Source of the DNA: JAXDBV01 sp034678415
GTDB taxonomy: Bacteria; Bacteroidota; Bacteroidia; Bacteroidales; VadinHA17
Assembly: GCA_034678415.1 (NCBI GenBank)
Contig: JAXDBV010000142.1
Coordinates: 1-26,320, forward strand
DNA length: 26,320 nucleotides
Reading direction: 5' to 3'
In this document: positions 16,718 through 24,628 of the stretch, piece by piece
How positions within the stretch are numbered: the first letter of the stretch is position 1
Layout: every line of letters starts with the position of its first letter
Translations under genes and position numbers: made by a program
The notes under the pieces: generated by a model
Seen by the model: the letters and a program-made list of their open reading frames with translations, nothing else
Told to the model about the DNA's origin: nothing
Databases searched by the model: none

Positions 16718-17512
16718 ATGAAAGAACTGTTCGACCTTACAGGAAAAGTGGCACTGGTTACCGGTGGAACCCATGGTATCGGACTGGCCATCGGTAAGTT
16801 GCTTGCCCGCGCAGGTGCCAGAGTCTGTGTTAATGACATCTCCGACGAGAAGCTCAAACAATGCAGGGAAAGTTTTGAAAAAGACAAGATGGAGGTTTTC
16901 ACACTCCTGTTCGATGTTACCAGTGAAGCGGAAGTGGACAGGGGTATATCAGTCATCGAGGAGAAAGTGGGGACCATTGATATCCTCGTAAACAATGCAG
17001 GAATAATCAAAAGGATTCCCATCCTTGACATGACGGTATCCGAGTACAGGCAGGTGATTGATGTTGATCTCGTGGCACCGCTGATCGTCTCAAAACGTGT
17101 AGTCCCCAATATGATCAAAAAGAGAAGCGGCAAAATCATCAATCTCTGCTCCATGATGAGCGTCTATGGAAGGAACACCGTATCGGCGTATGCTTCGGCC
17201 AAGGGAGGGCTGAAGCTTCTGACAGCCAGCATGACCTGTGAATGGGCAAAATACAATATACAGGTCAATGCCATTGGCCCCGGTTATATTGCCACGGCCC
17301 AGACAGCTCCCATACGCGAACACGGACACCCGTTCAACGATCTGGTGATGACACGTACCCCCGCCGGTCGCTGGGGTGAGCCCGAAGATGTTGCCAATGC
17401 CGCCCTCTTCCTGGCCTCCAAAGCCAGTGATTACGTGAACGGTCATGTGTTGTTCGTAGACGGCGGCATTCTCGCAAACTTCGGCTATGTGAAGGGAGAA
17501 AACATCACATGA
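16718..17512 (+). CDS. kduD: Short-chain dehydrogenase in the kduD role (2-deoxy-D-gluconate 3-dehydrogenase type)
   Basis: A 264-residue classical SDR. The cofactor motif TGGTHGIG is at 15-22, NNAG at 92-95, and the catalytic Ser145, Tyr158 and Lys162 have the normal spacing. The C-terminal GGI lid region is intact. The frame is open 26 codons upstream inside kduI, but ATG 16718 gives the standard family N-terminus (MKELFDLTGKVALVTGG). Databases usually name such Bacteroidota proteins gluconate 5-dehydrogenase. Its position directly behind kduI makes reduction of 2,5-diketo-3-deoxygluconate to 2-keto-3-deoxygluconate the likely role. The symbol is based on context; sequence alone cannot separate the two activities. 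Its stop overlaps the next start by four bases. Confidence 0.8.
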   Translation: MKELFDLTGKVALVTGGTHGIGLAIGKLLARAGARVCVNDISDEKLKQCRESFEKDKMEVFTLLFDVTSEAEVDRGISVIEEKVGTIDILVNNAGIIKRIPILDMTVSEYRQVIDVDLVAPLIVSKRVVPNMIKKRSGKIINLCSMMSVYGRNTVSAYASAKGGLKLLTASMTCEWAKYNIQVNAIGPGYIATAQTAPIREHGHPFNDLVMTRTPAGRWGEPEDVANAALFLASKASDYVNGHVLFVDGGILANFGYVKGENIT

Positions 17513-18399
17513 ATCCTGGAATAATAAACCGGCCTTCTTTTGTGCAACAGCTGTTTCTGGTCATCTCATTGGCTATCCTCACACAATGGGTATCAGGCCA
17601 GGAATTGATACACCTCTGGCCGGGGAACGTGCCCGGAGAGACCAATCCTAAACATCCTGCCATCACCGCCGAGGATACCTCTGGAAGGGTGGTCTGGCTG
17701 ACCGATGTCACCGATCCGGTATTGGAAGTCTACCGGCCGGAATGCAATATCCATCCGGATGTATGTGTAATTGTCTGTCCCGGAGGAGCATATAATATTC
17801 TGGCAATAGACAAGGAAGGATATGAAATAGCCAGATGGCTCAACACACTTGGCATCACTGCTTTTGTGCTGCAGTACCGTGTTCCCCAAAAACAGGAAGG
17901 AGCGTTGCAGGATCTGCAGCGTGCCATCCGGCTGGCAAGGAGCCTGTGTATGGCGGATAATATCCGGTTCAGTCAGGTGGGTGTGATCGGTTTCTCCGCC
18001 GGCGGCAGCCTCTGTGCCCGAGCAGGCACCCGCTTCAACAACAGAACCTACCCTCCTGTTGACCTGGCCGACAGCCTGTCGTGTCGTCCCGATTTCTCCA
18101 TTCTTATCTATCCTGCTTACCTTGACCTGGGAACCGGCAACAGTCTGACGCCCGAGCTCACACTATCCGGTGATTGCCCTCCTTTTTTTATCTTTGGCAC
18201 CGCCGACGACCGGTATGGCAACAGCTGCCTCGTCATGGCTTCTGCCCTGCGTGATGCAAAGATCCCTACTGAACTGCACTTCCTTCCTGACGGAGGTCAT
18301 GGTTACGGACTGCGTCCGGGCAAAAGAGCGGCTGAGTCATGGCCTGTCTTGGCCCATAAATGGATGATAAATGTTGTTTTTCATGATCGGAATAATTGA
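17509..18399 (+). CDS. Secreted alpha/beta-hydrolase, probable carbohydrate esterase
   Basis: A 296-residue protein with an N-terminal signal peptide (about 1-30, ending WVSGQ), followed by the LWPGNVPGE opening typical of acetylxylan-esterase-like hydrolases. Visible features are a CPGGAY oxyanion segment near residue 87, the nucleophile elbow Gly-Phe-Ser163-Ala-Gly-Gly, Asp233 in GTADDRYG as the likely acid, and His264 in DGGHGYG. The family includes feruloyl, acetyl and possibly pectin acetyl esterases; which ester it cuts here is unknown. Removing acetyl or methyl groups would expose pectin to GH28 or lyases. The ATG overlaps the dehydrogenase stop (ATGA), and its own TGA directly abuts the next ATG, so translation is probably coupled. 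Confidence 0.85.
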   Translation: MNPGIINRPSFVQQLFLVISLAILTQWVSGQELIHLWPGNVPGETNPKHPAITAEDTSGRVVWLTDVTDPVLEVYRPECNIHPDVCVIVCPGGAYNILAIDKEGYEIARWLNTLGITAFVLQYRVPQKQEGALQDLQRAIRLARSLCMADNIRFSQVGVIGFSAGGSLCARAGTRFNNRTYPPVDLADSLSCRPDFSILIYPAYLDLGTGNSLTPELTLSGDCPPFFIFGTADDRYGNSCLVMASALRDAKIPTELHFLPDGGHGYGLRPGKRAAESWPVLAHKWMINVVFHDRNN

Positions 18400-19722
18400 A
18401 TGATTAAGGATTTAACCTCGGGTATATCGATAACAGACTGGCTCACCACAACATTCCGGTCACTGAAATACCGTAATTACCGTCTCTTCTTTATCGGGCA
18501 GGGGCTCTCACTCATCGGCACGTGGATGCAGCGCATCGCTCTCCCATGGCTGGTCTACAGCCTCACCGGTTCGGTCTGGCTCCTTGGGTTGGTGGGATTT
18601 ATCTCACAGGTTCCCACCTTCCTGTTCGCTCCTGTTGCCGGAGTGCTGACCGACCGGTGGAACAGGTATCACATGCTGGTGGCAACACAGGTACTGGCCA
18701 TGATCCAGGCACTCATACTCACCATCCTCTATTTCACTTCAGTTATCAGCGTATGGCATATCCTGGTACTGGGAAGTATCCTTGGCATCATTAATGCGTT
18801 TGATATGCCGGCACGCCAGTCCTTCCTTATCGACATGGTTGAGGGAAGGCAGAACCTGGGGAATGCCATTGCCCTCAACTCATCAATGGTGAACAGTGCA
18901 CGGCTCATCGGGCCTGCCATCGCCGGGGTACTCATCGCCGCGACCAACGAAGGCGTCTGTTTCCTGGCAAATACCGTCAGCTTCGTGTTCATTATCGGTT
19001 CTCTGTTAATGATGAGATTCAAATCCCTCCGCCATGTGCAGGTGAAAACAAACGTCTTCAAAGGGCTCATGGAAGGCAGCGTATATGCTTTCGGCTTCCC
19101 GCCAATACGCGCCATAATCCTCATGCTGGGACTAACCAGCCTGGTCGGTATGCCTTTTACCGTGCTGATGCCAGCATATGCCAAGGAGATCCTGCACGGA
19201 GGATCTCATACCTTCGGATTCCTCATGGGAGCCATGGGTATCGGAGCACTCGCCGCTGCACTGTTCCTGGCATCAAGAACAACAATGATCAAGCTGGGAA
19301 AGATCATCCCACTGTCGGCATTCATCTTCGGTCTTGGCATCCTGGGATTATCGCTGTCAAAAGTTTTTACGCTATCACTCATCTTTATGCTCCTGGCAGG
19401 ATGCGGCATGATCATGGGACTTGCCGGTAGCAATACTATCCTTCAGACCATTGTTGACGACAATAAACGTGGACGCGTAATGAGCTTTTATACCATGGCA
19501 ATCATGGGCATAACACCTTTCGGAAGCCTGCTGGCCGGACAATTGGCAAAATCCATTGGTACATCATATACACTTACATTGTCGGGCTTACTGAGTATCC
19601 TTGGAGCAGCGGTCTTCGCCTCAAAGCTCCCGGCACTGAAGAAACAGGTGCGTCCGGTGTATGAGAAGATGAAACAGGAGGAACAGGACGCTGCTCCAAC
19701 AGAAACAACTATTGTAATATAG
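18400..19722 (+). CDS. Major facilitator superfamily transporter, MFS_3/EntS-like
   Basis: A 440-residue inner-membrane protein with about 12 hydrophobic helices. The opening segment FRSLKYRNYRLFFIGQGLSLIGTWMQ and the loop motif G.LTDRWNR (motif A, about residues 80-90) identify the MFS_3 branch (EntS/DHA-type), as does AFDMPARQSF in helices 4-5. That branch is better known for export of siderophores or drugs than for sugar import. The start codon follows the esterase stop with no gap, so it belongs to the kdu operon. It could carry a uronate or deoxy-sugar acid in either direction; direction and substrate are not visible. The C-terminal tail of about 25 residues is charged. Its stop is 12 bases from the stop of the convergent cysteate synthase gene. 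Confidence 0.9.
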   Translation: MIKDLTSGISITDWLTTTFRSLKYRNYRLFFIGQGLSLIGTWMQRIALPWLVYSLTGSVWLLGLVGFISQVPTFLFAPVAGVLTDRWNRYHMLVATQVLAMIQALILTILYFTSVISVWHILVLGSILGIINAFDMPARQSFLIDMVEGRQNLGNAIALNSSMVNSARLIGPAIAGVLIAATNEGVCFLANTVSFVFIIGSLLMMRFKSLRHVQVKTNVFKGLMEGSVYAFGFPPIRAIILMLGLTSLVGMPFTVLMPAYAKEILHGGSHTFGFLMGAMGIGALAAALFLASRTTMIKLGKIIPLSAFIFGLGILGLSLSKVFTLSLIFMLLAGCGMIMGLAGSNTILQTIVDDNKRGRVMSFYTMAIMGITPFGSLLAGQLAKSIGTSYTLTLSGLLSILGAAVFASKLPALKKQVRPVYEKMKQEEQDAAPTETTIVI

Positions 19723-19734
19723 GAGTATTCATTA

Positions 19735-21033
19735 CTACAGGTCAAACAATCCGGTCAGCTTTCGGGACAGTTCCTTTTCCTGCACATTCCTCTCAAACAC
19801 AAGACTTGGTTCAAGGTAACAGAGCCTGTTCTCATGCCTGAACCGTTCCTCTCCTCCTCCTGTTATGTTAAGCATAATGACCGCATCCCGGTCTATATGA
19901 TCTTGTTTAGTGGCACGTATAAGTGTGGCAGTGGCCACCGCTGCAGCCGGATGGATATCGATACCTTCCGTTTCCCGGAACAGGGCTGCCGCTTCTCTTG
20001 CTTCCCCGTTCGTGGCCAGCAACACATCACCACCAGTATCGGTCAGGGCATCAAATAGCCCTCCGGCAATGGAATACGGTGGCCTGCGGTTAGACAATAC
20101 CTTGGCATCGATCTCTTCCACCTGCTTCCGTGCCGTATCATCATCCATGGGTAGTATGGCACGTGATCCGGCCTTCCAGGCATTATGTATCGGAGTGAAG
20201 GGTATGTTCTGTGAAACCATCAGCTTCATCTTTGTATCGCCATAGCGGCCGTCACCGATCAGTCTCATATTGGCTTCCCATGCAGCTATGGCGCCCGTTC
20301 CGCTCCCTACCGCCTGGAAGTAATAATCGGGTATACGCCCGATGGTAGTAACGGCTGAGAGGACGGTAGTACCCATGCCGTCACGCCGCGCAACATTTTT
20401 GGCCCCTCCTTCCGCAATAAATCCAGGCTGACAGGCCGCCAGACAAGACAAGTGTATTGAATCATAATAATCGCTTCCCTTGGTGCTGACAATCAGCTTT
20501 ACACAGGGATTCAGCGGCGTATCGAACCATAATGCATCAATATTATCCATTGGGACACAGAGGAGCAAAGGTATATGGTTTTCGGAACAGACGCGGGCAA
20601 ACGAACGGGCGGTATTACCGGCAGAAGCAACCACCAATACTTTTCCCATGGAAGGATCCAGCCTTGCACATACTGAATAGGCTTCTGTTTCCTTGAACGA
20701 GCAGGTCTTCATGAAAGCCCCTTTCTCGGGCCACCAGCCGCTGAAAGTGATCCATAGGTTGGATAGGCTAAGTCGTTTCGCCAGCCCTGCACTCCTGTAT
20801 GTCACGGGAGCGGCCGACCCTTCAAGCATACGCCGGACGGGAAGCCAGTCGGCAAACATGTATAATCCCAGGCTGGCAGAACCAAGCTCTAAGCGCTTCT
20901 TATCATACACGGCACGCACAAGGGAGGACTGATCTTCGCCGGGAGGATCAAGCACCCACCCCGTGTCGGGATACAGTGTGCCGGTATTAACCGAAAGCAA
21001 TGAATAACCGGCAGATTGAAAAGCATGACTCAT
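19735..21033 (-). CDS. Cysteate synthase-like PLP enzyme (threonine synthase family)
   Basis: A 432-residue fold-type II PLP enzyme. Lys114 in TCSFKETEAYS is the expected Schiff-base lysine, SAGNTARSF is the substrate/PLP loop, and GSGTGAIAAWEAN is the glycine-rich phosphate-binding region. The segments EGSAAPVTYRS, GGAKNVARRDGMGTTVLSA and GIDIHPAAAVA, with the closing NITGGGEERF, closely resemble cysteate synthase of Methanosarcinales rather than ordinary threonine synthase. That enzyme makes L-cysteate from O-phosphoserine and sulfite. In Bacteroidota, cysteate feeds sulfonolipid (capnine-type) synthesis. At the N-terminus, where the family usually has a Cys-x-x-Cys pair, this protein has Ser14 and Thr17. 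It has its own promoter and no obvious partner gene nearby. Threonine synthase activity is the main alternative. Confidence 0.75.
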   Translation of the reverse strand: MSHAFQSAGYSLLSVNTGTLYPDTGWVLDPPGEDQSSLVRAVYDKKRLELGSASLGLYMFADWLPVRRMLEGSAAPVTYRSAGLAKRLSLSNLWITFSGWWPEKGAFMKTCSFKETEAYSVCARLDPSMGKVLVVASAGNTARSFARVCSENHIPLLLCVPMDNIDALWFDTPLNPCVKLIVSTKGSDYYDSIHLSCLAACQPGFIAEGGAKNVARRDGMGTTVLSAVTTIGRIPDYYFQAVGSGTGAIAAWEANMRLIGDGRYGDTKMKLMVSQNIPFTPIHNAWKAGSRAILPMDDDTARKQVEEIDAKVLSNRRPPYSIAGGLFDALTDTGGDVLLATNGEAREAAALFRETEGIDIHPAAAVATATLIRATKQDHIDRDAVIMLNITGGGEERFRHENRLCYLEPSLVFERNVQEKELSRKLTGLFDL

Positions 21034-21053
21034 GGTAAAGACTTTTTGTATCT

Positions 21054-21081
21054 CAAATGTAATATTTTCTGTTTAACACAA
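21054..21081 (-). promoter_or_regulatory. Promoter of the cysteate synthase gene
   Basis: On the minus strand TTG (complement of 21079-21081) is followed after 17 bases by TACATTTG (complement of 21054-21061). Both elements match the Bacteroidota consensus and the spacing is within 17-23. The -7 box lies 20 bases before the start codon, giving a short leader. Confidence 0.6.
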
Positions 21082-21341
21082 ATGATCGTTCCGAATTGGA
21101 ATATTTTCAGGTGAAAGATGGGAGGTGGATACTGCACCGGTTGAGACATGTCAACCGAGGTCACCAGTTGATGCCCCTGGTGTCCGATTTTTTACAGGAC
21201 AGGATATGCGACAACTCGTTGCGGTTTTTCGCGAAATGTCGTAATCCCTGCAAATACCATAGCGTTCCTTTTCCACTGCTTACACATCATCCTGTTGATC
21301 CGGAATTATTACCAACCGGTGCATCCGCTATCACAAATTAT

Positions 21342-21349
21342 TAACTTTG
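21342..21349 (+). promoter_or_regulatory. -7 box of the dus gene
   Basis: TAACTTTG is a perfect TAnnTTTG match 12 bases before ATG 21362. No TTG lies at the proper distance upstream, so only this element is supported. It argues against the TTG at 21347 being used as a start codon, because that triplet is part of the box. Confidence 0.45.
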
Positions 21350-21361
21350 CCAACCGAAAGA

Positions 21362-22384
21362 ATGATCATGCAGCAGGAAAATAGTTTCTGGTTCACTCTT
21401 CCCCGTCCCATCATTGCAATGGCACCTATGGAGGATGTCACCGATACTGTATTCAGGGAACTGATCCTGGGTATTTCCGCAAAGGATTGCCTGCATGTTG
21501 TTTTTACTGAATTCACTTCCACCGACGGGTTGTGTAACAGCAGGGGAAGGGAGAAGGTAAGGCACAGGCTTATTGTCAGCGAGGCGGAGCGATCTCTCCT
21601 GGAGGAGAAGAATGTAAGGATCGTTGCACAACTGTGGGGTTCTGAACCCGAAATGTTTTCACGATCCGCCAGGATGGTGGAAGAGGAACCGGTATTCGAC
21701 GGTATTGACATCAACATGGGTTGTCCTGTACGCAAGATCATTAACCAGGGAGCCTGTTCGGCACTCATCATGACACCCCGGCTGGCGGCTGAAATAATAC
21801 AAGCTGTGAAGGAATCAACCCGCCTGCCGGTCAGTGTCAAGACAAGAATCGGGTTCAACAGCATTGAGACCGAACCGTGGATAGGCACTCTGCTCAAACA
21901 AAACCCGGATGCCATCATTATCCATGCGAGGATACAGTCCGCTGAGTCGAAAGGTCCTGTGATGTGGGATGAAATAAAGAAGTCAGTTGATCTTCGCGAT
22001 CAGGTCGCATCCTCCACTCTCATCCTTGGTAACGGCGATATACTCTCGCTTGCCGAAGCCCGTCAGAAAGCAGCCGAAACAGGAGCCGACGGTATCATGA
22101 TCGGCAGGGGCGTGTTTCATAACCCCTGGATCTTCAACCACCCGCAGGCAGAGCATTCACCCGATGACAAACTATCCCTGCTGATGCAGCATACCAGGCT
22201 CTTTACCTCAACCTGGAGGGATGAGAAAAATTTCGATATCCTGAAGCGATTCTTCAGGATCTATGCTTCAGGGTTCCCGGGGGCATCAGCCCTGCGAACC
22301 GACCTGATGGAAACCCGAAGCATGGATGAGGTGAAGAAGGTTTTGCAGAGGTTCAGGCCGGCAACACCGAAAATCTTGAATTAA
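21362..22384 (+). CDS. tRNA-dihydrouridine synthase (Dus family)
   Basis: A 340-residue flavoenzyme that reduces uridine in the tRNA D-loop. It has the N-terminal FMN-barrel signature IAMAPMEDVTDTVFR. Catalytic Cys121 lies in INMGCPVRKI. Further along are VSVKTRIG, the His-Ala-Arg motif (IIHARIQSAESKG) and the phosphate-binding GADGIMIGRGVFHNPW. The C-terminal helical RNA-binding part is shorter than in some Dus proteins but complete. An upstream in-frame TTG at 21347 is rejected; ATG 21362 is followed closely by another ATG at 21368 that is equally possible. The subgroup (DusA, B or C) is not assigned, although the NMGCP context resembles DusB. Its stop codon lies inside the second copy of the palindromic repeat. 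Confidence 0.92.
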   Translation: MIMQQENSFWFTLPRPIIAMAPMEDVTDTVFRELILGISAKDCLHVVFTEFTSTDGLCNSRGREKVRHRLIVSEAERSLLEEKNVRIVAQLWGSEPEMFSRSARMVEEEPVFDGIDINMGCPVRKIINQGACSALIMTPRLAAEIIQAVKESTRLPVSVKTRIGFNSIETEPWIGTLLKQNPDAIIIHARIQSAESKGPVMWDEIKKSVDLRDQVASSTLILGNGDILSLAEARQKAAETGADGIMIGRGVFHNPWIFNHPQAEHSPDDKLSLLMQHTRLFTSTWRDEKNFDILKRFFRIYASGFPGASALRTDLMETRSMDEVKKVLQRFRPATPKILN

Positions 22385-22419
22385 TTACTGAATTACCTCT
22401 CATATAATTCAGTAATTCC
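22379..22419. repeat. Palindromic intergenic repeat, copy 2
   Basis: A 41-base element, similar to 1541-1582. Arms ATTACTGAATTA and TAATTCAGTAAT pair perfectly over 12 bases around a loop of nine, with one more A-T pair outside. It covers the dus stop codon and lies in the convergent gap before the 3' end of the prenyltransferase gene. The perfect stem could terminate transcription, although it is AT-rich and not followed by a T run. Confidence 0.65.
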
Positions 22420-22487
22420 TATGACTCAAAGAAACTGTCGCGGATAAAGGTCTTTTGCTGTAACCCGACAGAACAAAACCCCTGACC

Positions 22488-23435
22488 TTAAAATGCCGGG
22501 CTAACCAATACTGCAAATGCCAGCAGAAAGTCTGTTCCCAGCACGGTGATCACGTTTGTACCGAGAGCCGGGATGATCTTTGACAGGTCATGGCCATGCC
22601 GGATTGCCGCAATGCTGGATTTGATTCCTAATGGCAACGGCAGAAGAGCAACAAACAGCCATGGTGAGGCCAGGCCCGTCAGCGGCAACACGAGGATGGT
22701 ACCGAAGGTCAGAAAGATACCAAACGCGTAAAGGTACCCCGCGTTTCGCAGTCCCAGCGCGATAACCAAATGCCTGCGTCCTCCCATCTTATCGGCTTCC
22801 ACATCCGGAAACTCGTTGATAAACAAAAGAAGGGATGTGAGTAACCCGGGTGGAATGGAGATCAGGATCACATTCAGTGGTACCAGTTCAGCCACAGGTG
22901 TGCCAGGAGAAGCAGTCATGGCAATATATGTCCCGATAATAACGAGAGAACCGAGGGTCAGACCGGCAAAAATCTCACCCAGGTATACCTTGGCCAGCCC
23001 TTCGGTATACGACACGATGGTTATCCCTCCGATAATGGTAAGAACCAGGATGAACCAGTGCGACACGAAGGTAAAATACAGACCTATGCTGAAAGCAATG
23101 ACCAGGGTCAGGATAGATGCTATAAGCACATGGCGCGGAGTGGTTCGGTTCTGCGTAAGCATGCCGCTGCCACCATTGAACGGACTCCTCCTGGTATGAT
23201 AATCGATCTTCGTCCTGAAATCAGAATATTCATTGAACAGGTTCACCGAAATGTGGCTCGACATTATGCCGATAATGAGCAAGAATGCGTGGAAGATATT
23301 AAACCCTTCTCCTTCCCTAAGGGCAGCATGGTATGCAAATGCAAGGCCGATCAGTGTGAGAAATACTGCCAGAATGAGAAAGGGAGCCCGAATCTGGGCC
23401 ATCCAAACAGACAATGTGCCGGGTTTCTCTTTCAT
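22488..23435 (-). CDS. UbiA-family prenyltransferase, MenA-like
   Basis: A 315-residue integral membrane enzyme with eight to nine hydrophobic segments. Both Asp-rich metal/diphosphate-binding motifs are present: Asn68-x3-Asp72-x5-Asp78 (NEYSDFRTKID) and Asn207-x3-Asp211-x3-Asp215 (NEFPDVEADKMGGRRHL). Their spacing resembles 1,4-dihydroxy-2-naphthoate polyprenyltransferase (MenA) of menaquinone synthesis more than UbiA proper. No other men genes are adjacent, so a role in menaquinone synthesis is likely but not proven; other UbiA substrates are possible. It converges on the dus gene and is preceded by a promoter-like sequence. Confidence 0.82.
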   Translation of the reverse strand: MKEKPGTLSVWMAQIRAPFLILAVFLTLIGLAFAYHAALREGEGFNIFHAFLLIIGIMSSHISVNLFNEYSDFRTKIDYHTRRSPFNGGSGMLTQNRTTPRHVLIASILTLVIAFSIGLYFTFVSHWFILVLTIIGGITIVSYTEGLAKVYLGEIFAGLTLGSLVIIGTYIAMTASPGTPVAELVPLNVILISIPPGLLTSLLLFINEFPDVEADKMGGRRHLVIALGLRNAGYLYAFGIFLTFGTILVLPLTGLASPWLFVALLPLPLGIKSSIAAIRHGHDLSKIIPALGTNVITVLGTDFLLAFAVLVSPAF

Positions 23436-23458
23436 GTTCAGTCAGGTATTTGATTAAA

Positions 23459-23489
23459 CAAATATGTTAAATTTTTCGTTTTTGGGCAA
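23459..23489 (-). promoter_or_regulatory. Promoter candidate of the prenyltransferase gene
   Basis: On the minus strand TTG (complement of 23487-23489) is followed after 20 bases by CATATTTG (complement of 23459-23466). The -7 element matches seven of eight consensus positions counting the free ones. The leader to the start codon is about 20 bases. Confidence 0.45.
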
Positions 23490-23575
23490 ACGATGTTATT
23501 CTTCTATTTTTTTCCTGAACAACCGATTCTTCCGCATTGTTTAATCCCGGTTTAAAAAACATTATGAACAGGCAT

Positions 23576-24628
23576 TTATCTTTTTCTCACCGGGGTTTTT
23601 CTGAAATCTGACCTGTTAAGCACCGGATCAAGATCCGGGTTATAGTTATCATCATCCGAATAGATCACATCACCGCTCTGATTGACCCATCGGTGCTTCC
23701 ATTGGTTTGATCCCACCTCTACCTCGCTGGTATACGGATTCACATATTCTTCCTGGCTGGTAAGGGTAAGAAACATATCGTTATTGATCTCTGCATTTAT
23801 TTTCTGCCGGCTTTGGGTTATCTCCTTATCCATTTGCTGGAGTGTACGCAGGGTTTCTGCTGCGATCTCTCCTCTTCTCACCTGCCCCTGCATTTCTTTC
23901 ATGAGCCATGTCATATTGATCTTCACTGAGCTCTGAATCTCCTGGAATAAGGGATCCCATGAAGCATATTCCGACCGTGGCGCCCTGGCAAACAGGGTGT
24001 ACCTGTTTTTCCACAGGCCTGCCCCTAATTGTCCAAAGTCCTGGATAGCCGAGACATAGGTCTCCTGGTATTGTATATTTTTTTCCATAAAGGTAATGGT
24101 GACTACCGCAGCGTCATACATACAGTTCAGCCCGCCAGCCTGGTCAATACTTCGTAGCAGTTCAGCCAGCCGGGGAATATTTTTCCTGTCGATAACCTGG
24201 TAATTTACCATCCCGGGATGGACATAGGGAATCACTACCTGGAAGATGAATGTCTGGGCATTCATCTTTGGAAGGACCGTCATTCCGTTATAGTTGCTAC
24301 CCATGGGGAAGAGACCCATTTGTCCCGCCGGCGAACCCGACATGTCGAAATAAAAATAGTCTGGCAGCCAGCGCATCATGGCCGTTCCGGAAGCATCCCT
24401 TTTTATCGTAAAATCATTTTTGGCGTCAATCGCGTTGCCTGAGCCACCGGCCATGGAGGGATCGATACGATAGATCCCTCCTTCACACATCCATCCCTGA
24501 GGCACCAGAACAGTGAAGGCATTCTCCCGCGGATCATGGGTAAGCTTCAGAATAATATTTCTTGCCGGCTGTGACGATACGTCCAGAAACGAAACCAGGA
24601 TTAAGGTAATTAAGCAGAGATTTTTCAT
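23576..24628 (-). CDS. Secreted protein of unknown function with conserved-looking C-terminal tail
   Basis: A 350-residue protein with a signal peptide (about 1-20, ending VSSQ). The first 220 residues look like a globular beta-rich domain (VLVPQGWMCEGGIYRI near residue 40). A helical, possibly coiled segment follows (about 230-285, rich in Lys, Glu, Gln and Met). The last 60 residues hold QEEYVNPYT (292-300), Trp310, RWVNQSGDVIYSD (313-325) and a basic end. Tails of this type, in which an aromatic, Asn-Pro strand is followed by RW-N-x-x-G and a YSDD turn, occur in several uncharacterised secreted proteins I have seen, but I cannot name the family. The stop is 140 bp beyond the prenyltransferase start, on the same strand. 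It is divergent from the DUF362 gene. I assign no function. Confidence 0.8.
   Translation of the reverse strand: MKNLCLITLILVSFLDVSSQPARNIILKLTHDPRENAFTVLVPQGWMCEGGIYRIDPSMAGGSGNAIDAKNDFTIKRDASGTAMMRWLPDYFYFDMSGSPAGQMGLFPMGSNYNGMTVLPKMNAQTFIFQVVIPYVHPGMVNYQVIDRKNIPRLAELLRSIDQAGGLNCMYDAAVVTITFMEKNIQYQETYVSAIQDFGQLGAGLWKNRYTLFARAPRSEYASWDPLFQEIQSSVKINMTWLMKEMQGQVRRGEIAAETLRTLQQMDKEITQSRQKINAEINNDMFLTLTSQEEYVNPYTSEVEVGSNQWKHRWVNQSGDVIYSDDDNYNPDLDPVLNRSDFRKTPVRKR

Larger units (their letters stand above)
21034..21361. other. Divergent intergenic region between cysteate synthase and dus genes
   Basis: 328 bases with promoter signals at each end, listed separately. An 82-codon open frame at 21096-21344 (+) has unlikely composition, no family resemblance and a terminus inside the downstream promoter, so I do not call it a gene. 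I see no riboswitch-like or RNA-gene structure I can support in the middle part. Confidence 0.5.

Noticed and set aside
21096..21344. 82-codon open frame on the plus strand between the cysteate synthase and dus genes
   Set aside because: Composition is unlike a real protein, it resembles no family, and it ends inside the probable dus -7 box. Best explained as chance.
21347..21361. TTG at 21347 as the dus start
   Set aside because: The triplet is part of the TAACTTTG -7 box, and Dus proteins start close to the barrel motif that follows ATG 21362.
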